Shown: positions 39,754-51,189 of the stretch, in pieces
Layout: every line of letters starts with the position of its first letter
Position numbering within the stretch: position 1 is the first letter of the stretch
DNA from: Ottelia alismoides
Lineage: Eukaryota; Streptophyta; Magnoliopsida; Alismatales; Hydrocharitaceae
Assembly: GCA_037367405.1 (NCBI GenBank)
Contig: JAZKJV010003124.1
Coordinates: 1-64,000 of the forward strand
Direction of reading: 5' to 3'
DNA length: 64,000 nt
Notes under the pieces: model-generated
Database searches by the model: none
What the model was told of the DNA's origin: nothing
What the model saw: the letters and a program-made list of their open reading frames with translations, nothing else
Translations under genes and position numbers: made by a program

Positions 39754-40742
39754 CCATGGGCATAGGACCAATCCTATGCCCAAGCATCCCAGCAGCCACC
39801 TCCACCGGCCGAAACAGTCAAAGAAGTCACGCCCCTGACATTCGAAATAAACGGCATTTGGTACACACAGGACACTACCCGACAGGGAGGTATGGGGGAC
39901 CGCCAGCCTTATCAACGTCCACCCACTTTCTATAATGTCGCATTTCCTCACCCTCACAGCACCCTCAGAACACTGCATCGTTCCAGCATCCAAAGCAGCA
40001 GCAGCCCTACAATCACCAGAACCAACCTCAGCAATAGCATTAGCAACATCAAGCTCCTAGACCATCAGCTCAATCATCCAATCATCCAGAAGAACCGGTT
40101 GATATCCAAAGGCAAATTCTTGAAGAAATTCGCAGCTTCGGAAATGAGTTGTATGATATACGGGTAGATGTTAATCGTCTATCCCGATGGAAGGATGAGC
40201 AGACTGTCCCAGCCACAACCATTCCCGCCCAAGTTCAAGCTAACCCCAATAGCTTGAACAGATCCCAATCATCTCAACACAATGGCCAGGTATACTATTC
40301 AGATTTTTCCACATCTGAACATGAGATCCTTTCGTTTGACAAAATCTATGCCATGTCACTCAGGAGCGGAAGGACCGTGGTCGTACCTGACCGAGCTAGG
40401 GAATCGGACCATGAAGACTCGGAAGATCAGCCGGAGGATGCTTCCGAGGAGGATGAAGAAGGACGCCTGAAGATCTCAGCACAAGAGAAAGGGAAAGCAT
40501 CTATGGAGTCTGCAGAGGACATTAAACCTCTATTTGCTGCAAAAATACCTTTGTCATCTTTTCAGCAACCTGATTTTGATTATTATCAAAAATCTTATGA
40601 TTGTAATAAAAACTCCAAGTCTAATAAAGATGCTCTTGTTTATGATTATGGCCCTCTATCTCCTGTTTCAAATACTTCCATTCCCTTTCCCATGCTCTCA
40701 AGAAGGAAAAACAAAAGAAAAACATTCAGGATGACCCAGTAA
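39754..40742 (+). pseudogene. Gag-protease linker ORF of element 2
   Basis: Pro/Gln-rich text in broken frames to 40148, then a 197-codon frame from 40149 (YDIRVDVNRLSRWKDEQ). It contains FDKIYAMSLRSGRTVVVPD, equivalent to the A-I-T-L-R-S-G motif that precedes protease in Athila polyproteins, then a strongly acidic stretch (SEDQPEDASEEDEEGR). Its stop TAA overlaps the ATG of the next frame (TAATG at 40740-40744). Reading in the next frame upstream of that ATG gives better text (QDDPVMERF), so a frameshift rather than true overlap is likely. Confidence 0.6.
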
Positions 40743-41404
40743 TGGAAAGGTTCTGTCAGCAAAATATCACAGTCAAAGTGCCCTTTGATCAGTATGTGGC
40801 CAGTAATCCAGCCTTTCGGAAATATTTGAAGGCAAAATGCACTCCCACCAGGACTCGTACAAAAAGAACAAGTCAATTTGTGGAGACTCATATCTTGACA
40901 GTTGCCACCACCAAATGTGTCAAAAATCAGCATCTGGCAAGAAAGAAAAGGGATCTGGACGCCCATTATGTGGAGAGTCGCATTTGCGGCATTGCGTTCA
41001 CACGCACACTTCTCGACAATGGTTTTTCCATAAATCTTCTACCCTTAGCCTTATATTATAGATTGGAGTTAGGTCCTCTCAAGATATCATCATCTTTACT
41101 CCAATTTACTGATAAATCCACTAAAAGACCTAAGGGAGAAGTGAAAAATGTCATCATCATTATCGAGGGTTCAGAATACAGAGTGGACTTCACTGTCCTT
41201 GATATGGAGACTCCGAACCATTGGAAAGAATCGCAAATCATTCTCGGAAGACCATTCTTAAGAACCGCTAAGGCTGTATTCGATTACGGCTCTGGTATGA
41301 TGAAATTCCGTTCTCCAGGCGGAGAAGTAGACTTGGAAATGAAACAAACAAAGTGGCAAAGGCCAGACTCCGAATCCACTACTGAAGATGCCGAAACATC
41401 ATAA
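40742..41404 (+). pseudogene. Retropepsin-type protease region of element 2
   Basis: A 220-codon open frame. Aspartic protease that would cleave the polyprotein. The active-site loop reads TLLDNGFSINLLPLALYYRL, where Athila normally has D-L-G-A-S; Asp and Gly of D-x-G are kept. The flap and second half follow: YRVDFTVLDMETPNHWKES, QIILGRPFLRTAKAVFDYGS and GMMKFRSPGGEVDLEMKQ. The frame itself is intact, but it is separated from RT by broken linker frames (41405-41771). It is listed as a pseudogene because the polyprotein is not continuous. Confidence 0.75.
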
Positions 41405-41771
41405 TGCAATCTCCTCAGAACTATTGGGCCATGGAACCAACTGCCAGACATACAGATGGAGAACACATCCTCAGAAGAAGAAATAATGCACAATGCAGTT
41501 TGCAAGATATTTCCAAACATATACAGACCCCCAGATTATTACACTCTTGATGACACAGAAATCCTCTCGGATTGTCAGCCCCATCACCTTTTGGACAATC
41601 AAGAAATATCGATGACGAGTCGAACGCGGCTCTAGCCGAATTACCATTCTACTTTAGCGATCCGACTCACCTTTCTTCGGAATTGGTAGCCAGAATCTCA
41701 CACAGTGATTCACCGCCAACCGACACTGAGCCAGACACAAAGATCATTCAGCCAGACTTAATTGATGATTC

Positions 41772-42923
41772 ATGATTGCCAGAGTGAAACCACTACCTTC
41801 CACGCTGAAGTATGCATTCCTCAATGGACCCAAAGAAAAATTCCCTGTGATCATTAGCCCATCCTTAACAGTGGATCAGGAGTCTAGATTACTCGAAGTC
41901 CTTGAACGAAATCGAAAAGCCATCGGTTGGACTGTGTCGGATTTCGTAGGAATAAACCCCACTCTCTGCTCGCACCAAATTTATGTTGAGGATAATGCAA
42001 GGCCTTCCCGTGAATTTCAGAGAAGATTAAACACCAATCTTCGGGAAGTGGTTAAGAAAGAGATAGAGAAATGGTGCAAAGCAGGATTTATATACCCCAT
42101 TTATGACTTCAAGTGGGTGGTCCCCCTTCATGTCGTCCCGAAGAAATCGGGAATCCAGATGGTCACCAACGATGAGGGGGTAGAGATCGCGACCCGATTG
42201 CCCACGTCGTGGCGTGTCTGTGTCGATTACAGCCGCCTGAATGCTGCGACCAAGAAAGATTACTTTCCACTGCCATTTATTGATCAAATCTTGGAGAGAC
42301 TTGCAGGGAAAGCGTTCTTCTGTTTTCTTGACGGGTACTCAGGCTACAATCAAGTAGCTATCGCTCCTGAGGATCAGGAAAAGACCACTTTCACATGTCC
42401 CTTCGGTACTTACGCATTCAAGCGCATGCCATTCGGGCTTTGTAATGCCCCAGGCACATTTCAGCGGTGCATGATTGCCGTATTTATCGAAATGGTTGGT
42501 GATTTCCTGGAAGTCTTCATGGATGACTTCTCGGTTCATGGTGATTCATTTGATACATGTTTAGTACACTTGTACCGAGTCCTTCAGAGATGCAGGGAGG
42601 TTAATTCGGTACTCTCATAGGAGAAAAGTCACTTTATGGTGACTGAGGGTATCGTGTTAGAGCATGTCATCTCCAAAAAGGGAATGGAGGTCGACCCTGC
42701 CAAGGTGGATGTGATCAAGAAACTTGAGCCACCAACCAACGTCAAGTCAGTGAGGTCTTTCTTAGGGCATGTTGGATTTTATCGAAGATTCATCCCTGAT
42801 TTTTCAAAGATCGCCCTCTCAAAGATCGCCCGTCCACTGACTGAGCTTTTAGGCAAAGACACCGAGTTTATTGTAAATCACAGGTGTCTAGAGGCCTTCG
42901 AGCCTGAAGAAGAAAAATTGTGA
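41772..42923 (+). pseudogene. Reverse transcriptase of element 2
   Basis: RNA-dependent DNA polymerase. Frame 41772-42620 plus, after one TAG (42618-42620, where Trp is expected), the same frame to 42923. Motifs: KWVVPLHVVPKKSG, RVCVDYSRLNAATKKDYFPL, FCFLDGYSGYNQ (catalytic Asp), FGTYAFKRMPFGLCNAPGTF, EVFMDDFSVHG (the M-D-D form of the Y-x-D-D box), and after the stop HVISKKGMEVDPAKVDVI and VRSFLGHVGFYRRFIPDFSK. All RT catalytic Asp residues are present. The nonsense codon and flanking frameshifts make it non-functional. Confidence 0.9.
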
Positions 42924-43543
42924 ATCGTCGATATTACAAGCTCCCGACTGATCTCTTCCCTTCGAGAGCGGTACTTGGACAAAGAAGAGATGGAATTCCT
43001 TATGCGATTCACTACGCGAGCAAAGTGTTGGATCCTGCACAGAGAAATTACACAGTGATTGAAAAGGAGATGCTCGCGGTTGTTTGGGCCCTTGAAAAAT
43101 TCAGATCATACATATTGAGCTCCAAGGTGACTACTTTCACAGATCACACGGCAATCAGATATCTCATGGATAAGAAGGATGCCAAGGCACGACTTTTGAG
43201 ATGGATCTTGTTAATCCAGGAATTTAATTTGGAGATCAAGGATAAACCTGGAATAAAGAATATTGTTGCTGATCACCTTTTCCGAATAGAGCAAAACGAT
43301 CATCTTGATACTGGACCAATCAAGGAGACTTTTCCAGACGAATCAGTTTGCGTCATTGATTCAACCCCATGGTATTCCGACATAGTGAACTATTTTGTCT
43401 CCAAGAAGGTTCCCTTTGGTTGGACCAAGAGAATGATTGATCGATTAAAGTCAGATTCAAGAAAATACCATTGGGACGATCCTTTCCTTTTCTATGAAGG
43501 ACCGGATTGTGTCCGGCGAAGATGTATTCCTCAGGAGAAATAG
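42920..43543 (+). pseudogene. RNase H and start of integrase of element 2
   Basis: A 207-codon frame continuing RT text in another frame. It reads AVLGQRRDGIPYAIHYASKV, TVIEKEMLAVVWALEKFRSY, TFTDHTAIRYL, LLRWILLIQEFNLEIKDKPG, NIVADHLFRIE. The stretch with the first RNase H Asp (C-D-A-S-D) is lost in a small deletion before AVLGQ; Glu of EKEML and Asp of TFTDH are kept. The end runs into the integrase N-terminus and stops at 43543, and a frameshift leads to the next frame. Confidence 0.8.
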
Positions 43544-43591
43544 CAGAGTGTCCTCACACATTGTCATTCTCTCGAGGCTGGAGGACACCAT

Positions 43592-44746
43592 TTGGGAAAG
43601 AGAACCGCGCACAAGGTACTCCAATGTGGATTTTATTGGCGGACTTTATTTCAGGATGCTAATGAATTTGTACGGTCATGCCAGATTTGTCAAAGAATAG
43701 GAGGGACTATCAGTCATAAAGATGAAATGCCCATGCAACCAATAATTTTCTGTGATGTTTTCGATGCATGGGGGATTGATTTTATGGGTCCCTTTCCCAA
43801 TAGCAATGGATTTGAGTACATCTTGTTAGCGGTGGACTATTTATCAAGATGGGTAGAGGCTATTCCAACCCGAACCGCAGATAGCAAAACCATCTGTAAA
43901 TTCATCAAGGATAATATCATTGCAAGATTCGAGATACTAAAAGTTTTGATTTCTGATGGAGGTAGCCACTTTGTGAATAAGGAGATGAGATCTTTGGCTA
44001 AGGAGTATAGATTTGAGCATAGAATAGCCAACCCATATCATCCACAATCTAATGGCATGACAGAGATTTCTAATAGAGAGGTGAAGGGAATTCTTCAGAA
44101 GTTGGTTCGTACAGATAGGAAGAATTTGTCTAAGCTGTTGGACCAAGTTCTATGGGCCTATAGGACAGCTTATAAGACCCCACTCAGTACTTCACCTTTT
44201 ATGATGATCTATGGCAAGCCATGCCATCTACCTGCAGAATTGAACCACAAATCTGAATGGGCAATCAAAAAGTTGAATTGGAGTTGTCACCTTGGGAAAT
44301 TATGTCGAGACCTAAATCTGAATGAGCTAATTGAAATCCGAAATCGGGCATATGACAACAGCGTGATTTATAAGGACAAGGTCAAGAGATGGCATGATAG
44401 ACACATTCGAGAAAAGACCTTTGTCCCAGGGCAGAAAGTTTGGTTGTTTAATGCTCGGTTAAAGATTTTTCATGGGAAACTAAAATCAAAATGGACGGGG
44501 CCATACATTGTCATCGATGTACACACCAATGGAAGTGTAGATATTGCCGAACTCAAAGAGGATGCACAACCTTTCGCAGTAAATGGACAGTTGCTGAAGC
44601 CATATATTAAATCACCAAAAGAGCAGACAGTTCAAGTTGAGGCCATCTATTTTACGCACAACGAGGACATTAAAAATCCATCAGATCAAACCCATCCTCC
44701 CTCCCGACCACATCGACCCCCTTGTACAGCTTCTTCCTCTACTTAG
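43592..44746 (+). pseudogene. Integrase of element 2
   Basis: A 384-codon open frame covering most of integrase. Cys pair of the zinc finger CQICQ near residue 28 (the His pair falls in the broken frames upstream, 43494-43600). The catalytic core has Asp63 (AWGIDFMGPF), Asp122 (LISDGGSHFV) and Glu158 (NGMTEISNRE), giving the expected 35-residue spacing between the last two. C-terminal text FVPGQKVWLFNARLKIFHGK and LKSKWTGPYIV is the GPY/F module. The frame runs to the start of the hairpin array; its last 20 codons are Pro/His/Ser-rich and the TAG stop lies inside the first hairpin. Confidence 0.9.
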
Positions 44747-45115
44747 GCCAAGGCCTAAGTATAGGGGGGACCGATGCCATTTGTATATACCATTCTCCCG
44801 CATCACACTCCTATCTTCCGATCACCTCACTTCCACCCTTCTTTTACACTTAGGCTGACCAGAGCCTAAGTATAGGGGGAACTGACACCCACCTGTATAT
44901 ACTCTCTTCATCCACATATCCCGACCGCTTCATTTTTCCGCTCTTCTTTTATACTTAGACTGTTCACAGTGTAAGTATAGGGGGACGGACCATTGTATAT
45001 AAATTCTAACTCTCTTACGCTTACCCCGAGCTATGTCTTCATTACGCTTCTTGTGCTCTGAGGACACATCACTCGCTAAGTATAGGGGGGTCTGTATATA
45101 CTTTGTATATATTTT
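44740..45115 (+). repeat. Array of four hairpin/PPT-like units (element 2)
   Basis: Unit 1: TACTTAGGCC and GGCCTAAGTA (44740-44761), a perfect 10-bp stem, then TAGGGGGGA. Unit 2: ACTTAGGCT and AGCCTAAGT (44848-44871), then ATAGGGGGA. Unit 3: ATACTTA and ACTG pair with CAGT and TAAGTAT (44951-44978) around a G-G mismatch. Unit 4: a longer, weaker stem (about 45016-45082), then TAGGGGGG. TGTATATA follows each purine run by 2-20 bases. The order and spacing match element 3 (24225-24575, minus). Confidence 0.8.
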
Positions 45116-46369
45116 ACCCATATCTCGTACTTTCGCGTAAGTCTATATGTATTTACGGGGTAGGTATTTGTAAAAAAAATGATTTTGCTACTAACAATGA
45201 CTTTGCCCAAAAAATTTCTGAAAATAGCTTCTTATTCATTTTTGCATTAACCAAAAAAACCCTTGCATAAAAAGAAAAAATATGTCTGCATTTCGCACAC
45301 CAGCACTTCATCCAGCATCACATTCATCTGGATCTGTGAAAAGTCAATGGGTTCTGAACCGAGTTATGAACCGAAACCGAGAGTGGTCTGGACTTAACCT
45401 TAATCCACCTAATTTTCAGAGGAACTTCACCGAGAAATAGGATTTTAAGAACTTCAGGTCTTTTGACTTAATTCTTTGAGTTCCACATGACAATGTGCAG
45501 CGTTTGACTCTTAGTGTCTAACCTGGTCTCTTCATTCTGGGTACAACTCTGTAATAGGGAATTAATTCGTACTCTCGCGATATGCACTAAGCTCAACTCA
45601 GACGGGATGTTGGAAGACTGTGTGAGTCTCTTTTCTGGTAGCGTGGAAATCTAAAGACTGGAGTACGGGTTGAAATAAAGCTTCGGAAAAGGGATGGACG
45701 GCTGGGCACAATTTTTTCTAAGAGCCCAAAAAATGTACGGAATAAAAAGATTCTATATCCGTAGGGGCAAAAAAAGATCCAGGCAGAAACCACCAAATAT
45801 TCCAACTACAAAGAAGCATTACCAAATAAAATCTAACCAAAAAGGTCCAAGCTTCAAGAAAACCTGCAGATCTTGGTGGAGACTCGGCTACACTGACCAT
45901 TTTCACAAGAAGAGATGACTACACTGGCCACCCTCCAATTCTTTTCCCTTTCTTCTAACTTCTCCCCTATTTCGATTGTGAACACAGCACGACAGACCTT
46001 AGAAGGAAATACCTGACTCCCCGAGGATGAGTTACTGGAGAGGAGAGGAGCATGGTAGTCCGGCATTCTGGATGGGAAGAGCTAAAACCTTTCACACACA
46101 TGAGTCGGTTGTTTAATGTTCATAGGGTATACTTTGGGAAGAGAATTGATCTAAGATGACTTCTGAGCCGAAACTGTGACAATGATGTGTAGAACTTGAG
46201 GGCTGTTGATTTTAAAATTCTAAGTCTCACAGAAATTCCGACACACAAATAATCCAAAGATCGAGTCTAGTTTCACTTTCACATTCAGTTCATGGTCTTG
46301 TTATGGAACACAATCTCATTTCACCTTATTGCATTTCTTTTTGATGCTCAGGGACGAGCATGGTTTAAG
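45116..46369 (+). other. 3' non-coding region of element 2
   Basis: About 1.25 kb between the array and PPT with no domain. Parts match the corresponding region of element 3. The region ends with GGGACGAGCATGG before the PPT. Confidence 0.6.
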
Positions 46370-46379
46370 TATGGGGGGA
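46370..46379 (+). other. Polypurine tract of element 2
   Basis: ATGGGGGGA preceded by GGTTTAAGT, directly before the 3' LTR; the plus-strand primer site. The AAGTATGGGGGGA string is nearly the same as the ends of the array units upstream. Confidence 0.85.
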
Positions 46380-49300
46380 TGATGAATCTCGGATTCATCA
46401 CTCTAAATCTCATTTATTATGCTCAAATCCCTCAAAATCAATAGCATATCTGCATCTATTCTGCATAATTAGCATTCATGCATGTTTTCATAAGAATTGC
46501 ATTTTATCCATAATTTTTGCACAAAATAAGAAGCCAAAAATCCAAACCAAAAATGACCTGTAAATAGCCTAACTTCCCGGATTTTTAACTCCTTCATGCT
46601 AACTCCGAATGACTCAAAACCACCTCCAATGTGTACATATCACTAACAAAAATAAATGAAAAATACAAAAAAAACACTAACCTAAATAAGTGGACCAAAA
46701 ACCCAAACCCCAATTTCAGGATTTTCGGACTAAAAGCCACATATCTTCCCCATCCAGTGTCCGATTTGATCCTACTCACTTTTGAACTAATATACATTCA
46801 ATTACCTTCAAAACAAGATCAAGTTCAAGTGAATCGGAACTCATATGTGAAAGTTGGATTTTGGGCCTCTTTTGTACATTGTGTATTTTAGCGGTTTTTC
46901 ACCTAATATGTATGTACATATTTTCTTACTTAATAAAAATCCAAAAAAATAGATTTAGGTGTCTTTATTTATCTCTGATTTCTCCATATTTTTCTGGATT
47001 TTTATCTAGTTTAAAAATGACAAAAAAATAGAAAACCCAAAAATCTAGGTATTCTATGTACATGGGATACCCCAAAAATTCACTTTGTGCATTTGATCGA
47101 TTTTGATTTTGATGCCTTCATGAAAGTTGTAGATCTCATCGAGACGAGCAATTTTCGTGAAGAAACTTTTTCGATCCGAGGTCGTCTACTATTTATTATT
47201 GATTTTCCAAAATATTTATTTGGCGTTTTTTCTGGGGCTGATACGTGGCAGCCCCTGAGGCCGCCACGTGTCAGGGTTTTTTGGACGTTTTATATATTTG
47301 TTTTAATTATACAAAAAATATATATTTAAAAAAATAATAAACGCACGTGTGACGTACGTGCCATGCCCCTCCTCTCTCACACTCCTGCCACGTGGTGCGG
47401 TTACGGTCGTTCGATCTCGACCGATCGAACGGCCTAGGACATGTCCTCTTCCCCAACGCCCCCCCCCCCCCCCCCGGTCTCTCCGCCTTCGTCAACCTCC
47501 CGCGCCGCCACCCCAAAGACCTCGCAACCACCAACTGTCTCCCCCGCTTCTCTCGTGTCGCCAACGACCTCCCTCGCTCCTATAAAATCGACGTCGTCGC
47601 CTCACCGTCCCCCCATCCGCCGTTCAACCCAAGGTTAGCACCAGGAGTGACAGTCCGGCCACCACCTTCATGGCGTGATCCGGGGTCTCGTGCCTCGTCG
47701 CAGCTCCGTCATTGCGCTGCTACTCCGCTCCGACAGTCGTCATCGAGCCTCCATCTCCTCCAGGTATCCCTCCTCTGCTTCAACTCCCTCATTCCCTTCC
47801 GCGAACTCTCCCTCTCTCTTTCTCTCTCTTGCTCTCGATCTGCATCTCTCGTCATCGACTTTCACCTTCGACTCCAATCTATGCCTTCTCCTTCGCCGCG
47901 AGCTCCGCATCATCGACGACACCCATCACCTTCGTCGTCAGCAACCGACGCCGCCTTCAACTCCAGCTTCCACAATTACACCAGTATCTTCCTCGAGCTC
48001 CACGAACATCGACCTCGACAACCTGCCTCAGCTCCGGCCCTCCAGTCGACCGCCGTCGAGCCACCGACTCCATCGACCGTCACCGACCACGCGACGTCTC
48101 CAGCAGCTTCGACTTCTCCGCTCATCAACTTCAAGCGTCATCGCCGCCATCTTCGCCAACAACGCTACCCCACCGACTCCGCCATCGCCAATGTTTCTTC
48201 TCTGACAATGACTACGCCTCCATCTTCCCCAATCGTCTACGATGACGCCATCAACCGCCAAGAGAACCACCTTCCCTGACCATCGTCCACCAACGCCGCC
48301 GCGCCTCCGACGTCCCCAGGCCGTGTGTCGGCCAACGGAGACCGTCCGATCATCAAGCATCAACGCATCTGAGCCGTTGACGCCTCGCCACCCTCAGCCC
48401 TTGGATCCACTCACCATCAACGGATCAGATAAAACCCGAGCCTGTCACCGAGCCTCCCTCCACGCCAGGCGCCTCGGGCCACCCGAAGCAACCAGGCGGC
48501 GCCACGTGGAGCTCCGCACCGAACCACTATCCGAGCCAACCTAGCACGTGGGCATCACGTGACGTGGAGGAGAAATTGCAGAAGACCCCCTGAAGATCCT
48601 GAGATCTGCGCTAAAGCCCCCGCCAGCCAAGTCACGCGCGGGGCGCATGACACCTCTAGTGATTTTGCAAGAAGGCCCCACTTTATTGGTAATCTACATC
48701 TAGGTCCCCTTTTGCATATTTATTTTTATTTATTCATTGCAAGTATACCTATGTATTCATATATCATTTTAGACCTCTTCTCTGCATTGTTTTATTTATC
48801 AAAAAATAGCATAATGTTCGTCTTTTAAATCTCTACATGTTGGCATATCATAGATATTTTTTATGATTGATGGTTAATTAGAAATTAATGATTTTGCGAA
48901 AAATTGCGAACTTTATCCATTTTATGCTCTTCAATTTTTATTTAATTAACCATTGCTCTAAAAATTCTCCAAAAATCATATATTGTAGAGATTGTTGTGT
49001 TTGACATTGTGCCCAAAAAGATTTGCATTTGCATGCATATTTTTCCCTGTAAAAATCATCTTGCATATTTCAGTATTTGATTTTTAATAGGTACTAAATC
49101 TCACATTTTTGAAGTTTAGGATTTTTCTGAGATCAATCACTTAGTGATAGATCTTAGATAATTTTGGTCCTCGAAAATAAGTAGGTTTAATATTTATCAT
49201 AATTAAATATTGAAATTCATTTTGCTTGCATTTAAAAATCCATAAAAAATCATATTGCATCCAAAAATCCCAAAAAAATTACAGTGCATTCATTTCATCA

Positions 49301-49673
49301 TAATCTACATTGTGGCCAAGTTTTGTATTTTTCGGACATCGTTTGAACGTAGCCGATATTTTAGTCCCTAAAATAGGCTGAAATTGCATCTTGCATCCCG
49401 TATTTGCATTAAAAATTCCAAAAAAAGACCGCCTCGAAAATCGTGCACGAACCTTTATAAACACAACTCTAGGTTGTTCCTTTGCCTCCTTGTGATCGAC
49501 CTTGGGACTTGCCCAAGTAAAATAAACATAAAACCACTTGACTAAAATTGACATATAATTTTTTTGGTTATTTCTTGACCGATTCTGATCGCCGCCTACA
49601 ACGAACGACAAATTATTCTTTTAGCACGAAAGATAAAAACCAACTTTTAAAGCTGCGATTTACGGACTCGTCA
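46380..49673 (+). repeat. 3' LTR of element 2 (3294 bp)
   Basis: Same ends as the 5' LTR. Differences include an extra CGTTCGATCTCGACCG segment near 47408 and a C run of about 18 at 47457-47474, where the 5' LTR has 7. TATAAAAT is at 47581-47588. The inverted G-box-like pair is at 47236-47274. Confidence 0.95.
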
Positions 49674-49984
49674 GCTGGGTCAACACATCATCTTTTGATG
49701 CTTTATGGGACTCATTCCGCTCGGCCCGTCTGCGGCCACGGTCTATGTTTTTGGAGCCGCTTTCTTTGCTATGGTGTATTTCGCTGGCTAGAAATGCCCT
49801 GGTGTTTTCGGGCCAGAGGTTCTATGTTGAGAATGTTTTATTTCAGTCCAAGGCTTTTGTGGAAGCCTGGACCTCTCTATGATACTTCTTGCTTGTATTT
49901 CTCCTTATTTTTCCTTTTTTCTTTTTAATATATTAGGGAGGGCGCCACAGCGTGCTACCCCCTCTTTTGGCTTTCAAAAAAACT
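49674..49984 (+). pseudogene. L1-like LINE, 3' end beyond element 2
   Basis: Starts with the second GCTGG (49674-49678), after which the LINE frame resumes: VNTSSFDALWDSFRSARLRP, LSLLWCISLARNALVFSGQR, QSKAFVEAWTSL and stop (TGA at 49879-49881). The text is the end of a zf-RVT-containing ORF2. A short 3' UTR with GAGGGCGCCACAGCGTG ends in a short A-run at 49976-49983. Confidence 0.85.
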
Positions 49985-50280
49985 TGATCTTAAGTTCTGG
50001 GATAGAGAAATATCAACTCTTCCGCATCAGTTTTCTCACAGATGAAGTACCTACCAATATACGCATGCTAAGTTTGATTGGCAAGGTTAATAGCATACTT
50101 GTTATCACAATAAATCTTTATTGGCAAAATTAACAGGTATCCAATTGTCATCTTCAATAATTAAACAAGCACGCATATCTCATCTCTTTACCATATAACC
50201 AGGTCCTCTTCTCTGATAAACAAAAATAACGAAAAGTAGACCTTGTGGCAACATATTCAGAGCCCAACCAGCACCATTAA
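49985..50280 (-). pseudogene. Antisense copia RNase H fragment
   Basis: On the minus strand CDNKYAINLANQT is followed by HAYIGRYFICEK, resembling the C-D-N-x-A ... H-x-R-T-K-H-I motif of copia RNase H. Degenerate. It may continue at 31604-31758 on the other side of the LINE. Confidence 0.4.
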
Positions 50281-50289
50281 ATACCATGG

Positions 50290-50960
50290 AAGGTCATATC
50301 GAAGTCAATATCGTTTCGATCTTCCCGAAAATGGATATATCGGGATATATCGTCGATATATCGATATCAGTTGAAATGTCGGAAATGACTCAAAAAATCC
50401 ATTTGTCGTTTTATTCAGAAATTAAGATCATCCAAGATATTAAAACAACGAATAACCTACAAATACACACTTATGTCACACATATCAATCATTTATAGCC
50501 CATATATCGCACATATCGCCATATCGAATATATCATTGTTAATGTGTATTCCTGGCCTATATTGGAAATGGATTCTATTCAAGTTCTTAAAACATTAAAT
50601 AACTTACAAATATACACTTAGATGACACATATAGATCATTTATGAAGACTATGATCCTTATATTGCACATATCGGTCTTATCGAACATATCGTTGGTACT
50701 GTTAGTTGTTGACCCATATATATTGAAAATGGAGTTCATCCAAGTTCTTAGATCACTAAATAACTTGCAAATATACTCTTAGATCACACATATCCATCAT
50801 TTCGAACATGAAATAACTTACAAATATACACTTAGATATTCATAACACGTAATTATAGATCATCTATGATCCTTATATCACTCGCTCATGTCGGTCGTAT
50901 TAGTCACATGACATAGTGGCATTGACATGAGTCATTTGATTCAAAAAATGTACATAATGT
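50290..50960. repeat. Tandem repeat, about 161-bp period, 3 copies
   Basis: AAATAACTTACAAATATACA-type segments recur at about 50450, 50605 and 50766, with a partial fourth at 50812. TATTGGAAATGG (50560) and TATTGAAAATGG (50721) give the 161-bp period. The left part is rich in ATATCG/CGATAT. Non-coding. Confidence 0.55.
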
Positions 50961-51189
50961 TTAATGAGACGATGTTTCTTTGGTATAAAGATTTATCTAT
51001 TTACAAATATAAAGAAAAATATTTAAATCAATGCAATATTGTAAAAAAGAATACCTAAAATCAAGAATTCCATGGAGGATCTGAATCAACCCCCTGCCCT
51101 GTTGTCTATCATTGCGGATATAGCATTTTTAAGAGACATAATTTATAATAATATTCTCAAGGGGGAGAGGGGGGAGAAAATGAATTGAA

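Larger units (their letters stand above)
33730..49673 (+). mobile_element. Athila-type Ty3/gypsy element 2, full length (15,944 bp)
   Basis: Structurally complete LTR retrotransposon: 5' LTR 33730-36975, primer site 36978, leader, gag, protease, RT-RNase H, integrase, 3' hairpin array, PPT and 3' LTR 46380-49673, flanked by the 5-bp duplication GCTGG. The RT style (CVDYSRLNAATKKDYFPLPF, CFLDGYSGYNQVAIAPEDQE) is that of the Athila lineage. Coding regions carry frameshifts and stops, and the two LTRs (3246 and 3294 bp) differ by many substitutions and indels, so it is not recent and not autonomous. No env-like ORF follows integrase; the place is taken by the hairpin array. Confidence 0.95.

Noticed and set aside
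46380..49673. Solo LTR
   Set aside because: PPT upstream, internal coding region and matching 5' LTR with GCTGG duplications show a full-length element.
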